29,119 nt of DNA from Bdellovibrionaceae bacterium UBA2316 (lineage in GTDB: Bacteria; Bdellovibrionota; Bdellovibrionia; Bdellovibrionales; Bdellovibrionaceae), in assembly GCA_002345205.1 (NCBI GenBank), contig DDVI01000058.1, forward strand, positions 1 to 29,119, given 5' to 3'. A model generated the notes under the pieces. It saw only the letters and a list, made by a program, of their open reading frames with translations, had not been told where the DNA came from and searched no databases. Within the stretch, counting starts at the first letter, position 1; each line of letters opens with the position of its first letter. The position numbers were made by a program, and so were the translations under genes. This document shows, piece after piece, positions 23,468 through 29,119 of this stretch.

Positions 23468-25197
23468 TATCTTCAAGCTCTTAATCATTTTTTCAGTTCT
23501 ATTTTCACAACCCATGTTGGCGGCCCCTACGTGCGGTCCAATTTCTGGTGACCTTTCTAAATTGCCAGAAGGTCTATTCATTGAAAACTGCAAAAAGTTG
23601 CGTGCATCAGAGGCCTGCCAGCGAGCTGAAGCCAAAATTAAAAATGCCGGCAACAATCCAGAAGATCGACTAGTTTCGTGCACAAAGTCTGGATTAGAAC
23701 GAGAAAAAACTTTAAATGAAAACTCGTTAGCCAGTTCTGTTTCCTGCCTGATAGGCGTGGCGGAGTTTGGAATCGATACCGTTGTAACTTTAGGCACCTT
23801 CATTGAAGAGTCGGCATCCGCATTTAAAATCAAGTATGTGCAAACCACTGAACGTAATGAAAAATGCGAAAAAGATCCTCTTGGAAAAAAGAAGCTCTTT
23901 TTAATCTACAATATGATTCACCCGAATTTACTTCAAAGACAGATACCGTCTGATGAACACTTGAAGCGTTTTTCCTGTAATGAAATTGAATTCGATCTCA
24001 GAAAACGTTCTGTGCTTGAAAGAACGAAAATTGAACTACTTCTACAAAAGAAAACTAATTCAAAAGATCCGAACATTAAATTTACACCAGATGAGATTCA
24101 GTATCTTCAGTGGTTAGATTCCTTTACTGGGAAGCCGACTCCGTCCACGCCACTTATTGCAAATGCTTTAGATATCATAAAAGAAACTGGCACCGATTAC
24201 TGGTGTTACAACGGAGTCAGAAAACGCGCGATGATGTGCGAAGCCGCGGCCTTAGCAGCCAGTTTTTATATTGGTGGCCAATCCCTTTTGGCCGCGCGAG
24301 CTGAAAAGTTAGCTCGAATTGAAGAAATTGGTGGCATGGCCTCTAGAGTAGCGAAAACGGAAACGGCGTCGGGCACCGTATCAGCAGCACGTGCGGCTTC
24401 TTTTTTAAAAGCTACCGGGATTAAACTAAAAAAAAATAAACATTGATGGTGTTGAATACTCGGCGATTGTTCCAGATAAAGGCGGTCACTGGTTAGATCG
24501 TCAGGCCGAGGTTTATTCACGCAAATACAACACAGATTTTGTTTTGGTAGATCCAAAAGTTTTATCTGCGAATTCACCGGCCCAAGTATTTGCTGATGGC
24601 TCTAGAAATTACCTTATGGTTGCTAACAATTTAGATTTCGCGGATATCCCAGAAATTATGGGAATTATTAGCCACGAATTAACTCATGCACGGGTGGCCG
24701 CCGCTGCTACGGATTCCACGTTGAAAGCCAATCCGCCAATGACTCTAGGAAAAGGCTCGAAAGATATTCCAATTTCAGGCTATTCAGAAACATTGGCACT
24801 AGACGAAGTTCAAGCCTACTCCACAACTGCAAAAACATATAGGCGATCAATGGAAATGGCCCGGGACACAGGGGATATTGAAAACTAAGAAAAATTTCGG
24901 AAGCTTTATCTATACAACAAAGATAAAGCAGTGAAAATTCATCAGCATACGGCTCAAGCGTTAGAACGTGTTAAGGCCAGAGTTGCTGCAAATCCAAATC
25001 TGACTCCTGTTGATTTAGGTAATAATAGTTGGGGAATTCGCATTAATTCCGGCGTCAAAGACGGCGATGAAATGATGGGTATTGTTTTGCCAAAAACTCC
25101 AGCAACAAATCAAAATTTCCGTCAGGAATTACTACGACGAATTAAAACTGAAATCGAAACGAATCGACAGCTCATCAGTACACTAACGAGTTACTAA
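23454..25197 (+). pseudogene. Broken gene for a secreted HExxH metallopeptidase-like protein
   Basis: Three open parts read as one protein of about 580 residues. Part 1 (23454-24446, GTG start) has a signal peptide (LLIIFSVLFSQPMLAAP), many cysteines and an Ala-rich helix. It runs out of frame at a 9-A run (24428-24436). With 8 A the frame would continue without a stop as IKLKKINIDGVEYSAIVPD into part 2, which holds MGIISHELTHARVA, a HExxH zinc site of the gluzincin type, then an acidic segment ETLALDEVQAYS. An in-frame TAA at 24886-24888 then interrupts the same frame, which resumes as EKFRKLYLYNKDKAVKIHQ and runs to 25197. Two separate lesions argue for a pseudogene. Slippage at the A-run could still give a product ending at 24888 that keeps HExxH. 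Family not recognised. Confidence 0.75.
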
Positions 25198-25207
25198 AAG
25201 ATTTCCG

Positions 25208-25741
25208 CTAAAAATTTTCACAAGTTGAATTATCTTGAATTCGTAAACGATTTGTTTTGACCCCAGCACGTTTGGCAACATTTACTGCATGCGAATACAA
25301 ATTTTTATCCATATCTGGATTGCGGGACATTATGTATAGGCTATAGCCCCATTTGTCCGAAACAACCGCGTAGCCGTTTAATGGATCAAATCCGATGATC
25401 CAATACGAGCCCTTCCATGGAAGTCCAAAATCCACAGCCAGTTTTGAAGCAGAGGAATCTAATGCGGACGCGGTACCTTTGATTTCTAACAATTTACCAG
25501 ATTTATCATCCTTTACACAGCTGTTATGAACCGAAACCACACCATTAGGTTGCGCGCTTATAATTTGACGAGCACATTTGCAACGAGGTTCAAAAATTAC
25601 AGGATTCGAAGAAATTCGATACCACGTACCCAAGAACTTACTAATTTCAACCGATTCTAAAGTTTTAATATTTGATTTTGCGAATACAGTGAACGAAGAC
25701 ATTAAAATTGAAATTAGTAACACTGAAATTAACTTCATCAT
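25208..25741 (-). CDS. Exported lipocalin (Blc-like)
   Basis: 177 residues with a signal peptide (LISVLLISILMSSFTVFA) not followed by a lipobox Cys, so it is probably a soluble periplasmic form rather than an outer-membrane lipoprotein like E. coli Blc. The lipocalin signature is ISKFLGTWYRIS, and later GSYWIIGFDPLNGYAVVSD and SLYIMSRNPDMD match the Blc/apoD group. Four cysteines (CKC, then single Cys near 75 and the C-terminus) may form disulfides. Members bind lipids or other hydrophobic molecules. Two ATGs (25741 and 25738) are possible, after AGGAAAA. A terminator sits just upstream. Confidence 0.88.
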   Translation of the reverse strand: MMKLISVLLISILMSSFTVFAKSNIKTLESVEISKFLGTWYRISSNPVIFEPRCKCARQIISAQPNGVVSVHNSCVKDDKSGKLLEIKGTASALDSSASKLAVDFGLPWKGSYWIIGFDPLNGYAVVSDKWGYSLYIMSRNPDMDKNLYSHAVNVAKRAGVKTNRLRIQDNSTCENF

Positions 25742-25753
25742 TTTTCCTATGTT

Positions 25754-25782
25754 AAAAAGGGCAAAACCAATTTGCCCTTTTT
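25754..25782 (-). terminator. Terminator of the baeRF-HPF operon
   Basis: AAAAAGGGCAAA (25754-25765) and TTTGCCCTTTTT (25771-25782) form a perfect 12-base stem with a 5-base loop and flanking T-runs. It lies past the HPF stop on the minus strand and only 12 bases before the lipocalin start, so lipocalin expression needs read-through or a promoter inside it. Confidence 0.85.
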
Positions 25783-25813
25783 AAAGCTAAGTTTATGTTT
25801 GAGAGTTATATTT

Positions 25814-26221
25814 TCAATCGATTTTTTTTATCGGCCAAAAATATTGTTCTTTTGTGTCAAATGATACGTCTAAACGTTCACTGTGAAGTTTTCTTGCCTG
25901 CGAACGAGCGACTACCCGTTTCTTGTCCCCGGCGCGATTCAACCTCTCTAGCATATGGTCAATGAGATCTGCTAATGCAGAATATAGATTAGCGCTAGAT
26001 TTTTGAATAAATGTACCTTTAAAACGCCCTCCAGAAATCAAAAGCTTAACTACAAACACGTCAGGTCCGGGCTGAGTTGGAGAGTTCTGCATTTCTAGTA
26101 TTACTTTTAGCGTGCTTTTTTCTAAGTCTTCAAATTTATCTACCAAAGCTTGCAATCGTTCGGTGACTACCATTCGAACCAAATCAGATTTTTCTAAATT
26201 TTTAAATTTAACCTGAATCAT
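25814..26221 (-). CDS. hpf: Hibernation-promoting factor / RaiA-like ribosome-binding protein
   Basis: 135 residues. The protein binds the 30S decoding region to park ribosomes in stress or stationary phase. The core reads MIQVKFKNLEKSDLVRMVVTE, then KFEDLEKSTLKVILEM, VFVVKLLISGG, and SSANLYSALADLIDHMLERLNR, the classic fold with its basic helix. After the core, about 30 extra residues follow (to WPIKKID). The separate dimerisation domain of long-type HPF is absent. Its ATG overlaps the baeRF stop as ATGA (4 bases). The symbol is used in the broad family sense. Confidence 0.85.
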   Translation of the reverse strand: MIQVKFKNLEKSDLVRMVVTERLQALVDKFEDLEKSTLKVILEMQNSPTQPGPDVFVVKLLISGGRFKGTFIQKSSANLYSALADLIDHMLERLNRAGDKKRVVARSQARKLHSERLDVSFDTKEQYFWPIKKID

Positions 26222-27288
26222 AAAGAAACCTCCTTAAATTTAACTTTTAATAACTTAGTCTCTATGTTTTCTTCTGACAAAATTGCCATTACGGGGCGAT
26301 TACTTGGCATTTCGGTTTTAGGCGCGACTACGACTTCTCCGCCCGTTGCAAGGACCGCTTGAGCTATATCGTCTAAAATATCATCGTCCTCATGATTTAG
26401 ATCGACGGGATGAATGGCTAAGCCTCCAGTTTTACGATTAATTCTGCCGAAAATATTTATCCCGTCCGCAATTAGAAGTTTTTTTACGCGGCCATGAATC
26501 GCTGCTTTCGCAATTTGAAAAATATTTTTTTTGGCCAGGTTGCGTCTGTCAGCGAATTCAAATTCAATAATTTTTCTACTAAGATTTCGCTTTGCTTCCT
26601 CTAAGAGCACCTTTCGACCGAACTCAAGAGTTTCCGAGATCGATCTAATTGATTCGTTTTTAGTAAGATTCCAAATAAAAAAATTTCTAGTCTTTAATAT
26701 GTTTAGTAGTTCTTTAGGGAGGGGCTTTCGCGAGTATACAAATGCATTCACACTCGATGAAGATTGACTCATGCAAATGTTATCGTCTAACCATTTGGCT
26801 AGAGTACCAATCAATTGATTGTGTGCCTCACTGTGTACTTCGCCTACTTTTTTGAATGTAGTTGAAGTTCCAATAGATATTTGTACAGAGCGCTTTTTTA
26901 TTTCAAGCACTAAGAATTGCCGATCAAATTGCATCCATTTTAATAGAGGCTTTACGTGAAAGGTGTCAGCGATGTGACACTGCCTATCGAGCGCAATAGG
27001 AATATTTAGGATCCGAAACGAATTTTGGTTTCTGAAGATTCCAATACTGTTCTTCATATTAATTAAGATTCCGGCGTCGTTAAGCAATCCGTAAATAGGT
27101 TCCAAAAACTTTTTACGTTCCTCTATGCTTTTGACCAGATATAGATTGCTTTCTGCTTCCCATACTATTTCTTGAAGCTGCGATTTAAGATTTTCGATAT
27201 CGCCATTATTCACCAAGTAAGCAGTTAGATGGATTCCCTCAATTGACTCAAGTATAGGTTTTAAGATGTTTTTCAGAGGGGACGTCAT
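26218..27288 (-). CDS. baeRF-type (bacterial eRF1-like) protein
   Basis: 356 residues, cytoplasmic. It resembles the bacterial archaeo-eukaryotic release factor group, best matching its family 3: a divergent N-terminal domain, then RAAIHG-like KAAIHGRVKKLLIADG, and a C-terminal DDDILDDIAQAVLATGGEVVVAPKTEMPS, which matches the L7Ae-like end of these proteins. No GGQ is seen, so peptide release in the usual way is unlikely; proposed roles for this group are in ribosome stress or rescue. It sits between a small ORF and HPF with ATGA overlaps on both sides, which points to work on ribosomes. Family call is from motif memory. Confidence 0.7.
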   Translation of the reverse strand: MTSPLKNILKPILESIEGIHLTAYLVNNGDIENLKSQLQEIVWEAESNLYLVKSIEERKKFLEPIYGLLNDAGILINMKNSIGIFRNQNSFRILNIPIALDRQCHIADTFHVKPLLKWMQFDRQFLVLEIKKRSVQISIGTSTTFKKVGEVHSEAHNQLIGTLAKWLDDNICMSQSSSSVNAFVYSRKPLPKELLNILKTRNFFIWNLTKNESIRSISETLEFGRKVLLEEAKRNLSRKIIEFEFADRRNLAKKNIFQIAKAAIHGRVKKLLIADGINIFGRINRKTGGLAIHPVDLNHEDDDILDDIAQAVLATGGEVVVAPKTEMPSNRPVMAILSEENIETKLLKVKFKEVSL

Positions 27289-27395
27289 ATAACCCCCTTT
27301 TGTTCATGGTGTGCAATGAAAAAGACAGAGGAACTTACAATTTTTGTTTCTTGAAGTCCTCTTTGCGGGGTTAACTCTAGAACTGATCTCTTCAT
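27285..27395 (-). CDS. 36-residue small ORF coupled to the baeRF gene
   Basis: ATG at 27395 with a perfect AGGAGG 5 bases upstream; 36 codons; the TGA (27287-27285) overlaps the baeRF ATG as ATGA. The peptide starts MKRSVLELTPQRG, has a short hydrophobic stretch (VSSSVFFIA) and ends HHEQKGVI. It is not recognised. The excellent ribosome site and exact overlap favour translation, as a small protein or as a leader that feeds ribosomes into baeRF, which has no good site of its own. Confidence 0.65.
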   Translation of the reverse strand: MKRSVLELTPQRGLQETKIVSSSVFFIAHHEQKGVI

Positions 27396-27416
27396 AAAGT
27401 CCTCCTATAAGTTATC

Positions 27417-27436
27417 GTCCGCGGCTTCATGCCGGA
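27417..27436 (-). other. Hairpin in the leader of the small ORF-baeRF-HPF message
   Basis: On the minus strand CCGGC, ATGAA loop, GCCG(C)GG forms a small GC-rich stem between the candidate promoter and the AGGAGG site, in an otherwise AT-rich leader. Confidence 0.35.
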
Positions 27437-27445
27437 ACTCTTATA

Positions 27446-27473
27446 ATTGTATAGATTCTTTTAGAAGTGTTAA
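27446..27473 (-). promoter_or_regulatory. Candidate promoter of the small ORF-baeRF-HPF operon
   Basis: On the minus strand TTAACA (27473-27468), a 16-base spacer, and TACAAT (27451-27446). The start of the first ORF is about 50 bases downstream. TTGTAT overlaps the -10 on the plus strand and resembles a half of the LysR operator at 28408-28432. Confidence 0.45.
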
Positions 27474-27507
27474 AATGGATAATAAATATTATTAGTATCG
27501 AATTATA

Positions 27508-28392
27508 CTATACTATAAAAATGTCCTTTAGCTTTTTTGCGATCGGATTTTCAATCTTCCTATCCGCTGTTACCAAAAACAATTCTTCATAAACACCTTG
27601 AAGCTGGCCTATTTCAAAAAGCTCTTTTCTTTGGATTTGTCCTGTTACCGAGTGGGTCGCGGTTGCAATTAGGCCCATTTCATTTACTGCCATTAGTTTC
27701 TTTACAGAGATGTCTTGACTCTCGATTACGATATTTAGCTCGACTCCATTAACTTTCGCCCAGTGATCAAGGTCTTGTCGAATTCTGCTATCATAGGTTG
27801 GAAGAATTACTGGAACTCCAGATATTGAACCGGGAAAATTCTTTTTTAGATTTTTGAATTTAGGAGATCCATAAAACGCCACATTCTTTTTGGTTATCGA
27901 TTTTGGCGAAAGTCCTTTTGCGTTTAATCCGCTCGGAATATAGTTAGTAATCATCAAATCCATCCTGTGTGCCGTTAGCTCTCTTAATAGCTCGTCAGCC
28001 TTTCCTTCCGATAAAGTAATTTGGCATGGAGAAATTTTAAACGCCTGCTTCACAATTTGTAATACAATTTGCTTTGGCACACTATCTAAAGCTCCAAGGT
28101 GTAACGATGGCATTAGTGGTTTTAGTCTGTCATGCAAAACCTCAAACATTTCAGATCCAATCCGAAAAATGTTTTTTGCGTAATCAAGTGCAATTTTTCC
28201 CTGCTCAGTAAGGATAATTTTTTTATGGTGTCTTTCGAAAAGCTGAACGCCAATGGATTCCTCAAACTGCTTAAGCTGTGCTGAAAGTGTAGGTTGACCA
28301 AGTCGTAATTTTTCAGCTGCTTTTGATACGGTTCCCTCTTCCGCAATTATTTTGAAATAGAACAGATGATGATAGTTAATCCATTGATCCAT
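27508..28392 (-). CDS. LysR-family regulator, NhaR-like
   Basis: 294 residues. The N-terminal winged helix-turn-helix starts MDQWINYHHLFYFKIIAEEGTVSKAAEKLRLGQPTLSAQ (shown in two parts: YHHLFYF and the recognition helix LGQPTLSAQLKQFE), followed by QLFERHHKKIILTEQG. The INYHHLFYF start and lack of typical substrate-site features resemble NhaR, which in E. coli responds to sodium and alkaline pH. An effector-binding domain fills residues 90-294. AGGAGG precedes the ATG. It is divergent from the TerC-type gene with a T-N11-A operator between, so it probably controls that gene and itself. Confidence 0.88.
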   Translation of the reverse strand: MDQWINYHHLFYFKIIAEEGTVSKAAEKLRLGQPTLSAQLKQFEESIGVQLFERHHKKIILTEQGKIALDYAKNIFRIGSEMFEVLHDRLKPLMPSLHLGALDSVPKQIVLQIVKQAFKISPCQITLSEGKADELLRELTAHRMDLMITNYIPSGLNAKGLSPKSITKKNVAFYGSPKFKNLKKNFPGSISGVPVILPTYDSRIRQDLDHWAKVNGVELNIVIESQDISVKKLMAVNEMGLIATATHSVTGQIQRKELFEIGQLQGVYEELFLVTADRKIENPIAKKLKDIFIV

Positions 28393-28407
28393 AATGCCTC
28401 CTTTAAA

Positions 28408-28432
28408 TTTGTATCGTTATAAACTATACAAA
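28408..28432. promoter_or_regulatory. LysR-type operator (T-N11-A)
   Basis: TTTGTAT (28408-28414), 11 bases, ATACAAA (28426-28432): a perfect 7-base inverted repeat with the T-N11-A layout of LysR regulators. It lies 16 bases upstream of the regulator gene. It is centred about 48 bases before the expected start of the TerC message, whose -10 is TATACT (28456-28461) with a poor -35, as expected of an activator-dependent promoter. Confidence 0.7.
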
Positions 28433-28498
28433 AAACTTTCTTTATCTATTTGAGATATACTAGAGAATGTTCGAAAATAAAAGCAATAGGAGTTTTCG

Positions 28499-29008
28499 AT
28501 GGACACGATACTTTTTCCTTTTAGTGAATACTGGTGGTTTTATTTATCTTTTACGGGATTTGTATGTTTTGTTTTAGCTTTAGATCTTGGCGTCTTCCAT
28601 AAGGATGCACACGAAGTTAGTTTTAAGGAAGCGTCCGTATGGACTGGCCTCTGGATAGGTTTAGCTTTAGTCTTCAATTATTTATTTTATTTGTACGCTC
28701 AAAATAGATTTTCTACGGATGAAAAATTTCTAGCAATTCCTGGTTTTGACCCTGATGTCCAAGCGAAAGCTTCTTCTCTTGAATTTCTAACTGGGTTCGT
28801 TGTCGAAAAGTCCCTTGCAATTGACAATATTTTTGTCTTCGCCGTAGTTTTTGCTTATTTCGGTATTCCAAAAATCTATCAGCATCGTGTTCTTTTTTGG
28901 GGTATTTTAGGAGCCCTAGTTTTTAGAGCTTTGTTTATAGCAATGGGATCCGTTTTGATGAAGTATCATTACATATTACCAAGACTGCAGCATAGATTGA
29001 CTGTTTAA
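28499..29008 (+). pseudogene. Truncated TerC/Alx-type integral membrane protein
   Basis: 169 residues where relatives have about 300-330. Three or more membrane segments are present (FYLSFTGFVCFVLALDLG, ASVWTGLWIGLALVFNYLF, and the pair around FLTGFVVEKSLAIDNIFVF and VLFWGILGALVFRALFIAMG). The EKSLAIDNIFVF motif is the family hallmark. The homologous sequence stops at about residue 160 (SVLMKYHYIL); the last few residues (PRLQHRLTV) do not look like TerC. AGGAG precedes the ATG. TerC/Alx proteins are linked to manganese export, pH and metalloid stress. The break coincides with the end of a minus-strand ORF, so insertion of other DNA is likely. It may be non-functional. Confidence 0.65.
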
Positions 29009-29119
29009 GCTGCGTACTTGACTTTTTCCGCTTGGAAAAAATTCTTTATTTTCTCTGGATTTTTCTGATTCTTTTTTAAATAAGATCGAAGCTCTATAAC
29101 CATTTCATCTTGATCCTGC
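29005..29119 (-). CDS. 3' end of an unidentified minus-strand ORF (partial)
   Basis: A minus-strand frame enters from the window edge and ends in TAA at 29007-29005. The visible 37 residues are highly charged, ending NPEKIKNFFQAEKVKYAA. The stop is about 25 bases from the point where TerC homology ends, the spacing expected of a transposase gene and the tip of an insertion sequence, but I cannot identify the family from this short piece. Confidence 0.4.
   Translation of the reverse strand, partial: QDQDEMVIELRSYLKKNQKNPEKIKNFFQAEKVKYAA

Noticed and set aside
23366..23848. 160-codon minus-strand ORF over the end of ptsI and the start of the broken secreted gene
   Set aside because: The plus-strand signal peptide and ptsI C-terminus explain the sequence; the antisense product looks like a mirror of coding bias.
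24544..25197. Two separate small genes (24544-24888 and 24931-25197)
   Set aside because: Both are in the same frame, separated by one TAA, and join the upstream signal-peptide frame through a one-base change, so one broken gene is the simpler reading.
27481..27524. AGTAT-N6-ATACT and AT-rich run as a replication or attachment site
   Set aside because: It overlaps the end of the LysR coding sequence, is explained by AT-rich composition, and no integrase or repeat partner is nearby.

Overview
The window looks like a chromosome segment of a low-GC (roughly 40% by eye) member of the Bdellovibrionota, most like a Bdellovibrio or B. exovorus type predator. This rests on the look of the proteins (secreted PHA depolymerase, subtilase, CFI-box protein, HPF next to a baeRF protein) and on gene order. 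It is an inference from sequence reading, not from a database search. Nearly all of the window is protein-coding. I saw no rRNA, tRNA, CRISPR or phage region.

Layout. (1) 1-1250, minus strand: two paralogous small secreted proteins built around a ~30-residue repeat with an NCKxM core, each with its own terminator. (2) 1551-5615: a zinc-ribbon/CFI-box protein, an FAD oxidoreductase, and a secreted type-2 PHA depolymerase whose Shine-Dalgarno lies inside a hairpin, converging on a DUF2330-like exported protein. (3) 5640-14103: a housekeeping block rpsB-tsf-pyrH-frr-uppS-cdsA-rseP-tsaB plus a ParA/MinD-like ATPase, with a structured leader, a rpsB/tsf attenuator and an apparently leaderless promoter at rseP. 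RseP has three PDZ domains and dxr is missing from its usual place. (4) 14144-16500: J-domain/HTH protein, RluA-family pseudouridine synthase and PgeF, driven by a good sigma70-type promoter. (5) 16504-18018: minus-strand secreted subtilisin-like protease. (6) 18110-23411: an operon for a secreted GH15 glucoamylase, a PTS EIICBA permease, HPr and enzyme I. This is a complete route from external alpha-glucan to phosphorylated sugar. (7) 23428-25197: a secreted HExxH protein gene broken by a frameshift in a 9-A run and by an in-frame stop. (8) 25208-27473, minus: a lipocalin, and a three-gene operon of a 36-codon small ORF, a baeRF (eRF1-like) protein and a hibernation-promoting factor, all joined by ATGA overlaps. 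(9) 27508-29119: a NhaR-like LysR regulator divergent from a TerC/Alx-type membrane protein, with a perfect TTTGTAT-N11-ATACAAA operator between them. The TerC frame is cut short at about half length and abuts the 3' end of an unidentified minus-strand ORF, as if by an insertion.

The most interesting items are the small ORF-baeRF-HPF operon, the self-contained glucoamylase-PTS cassette, the hairpin-masked start of the PHA depolymerase gene, the 46-codon ORF in the rpsB leader, and the NCK-repeat family.
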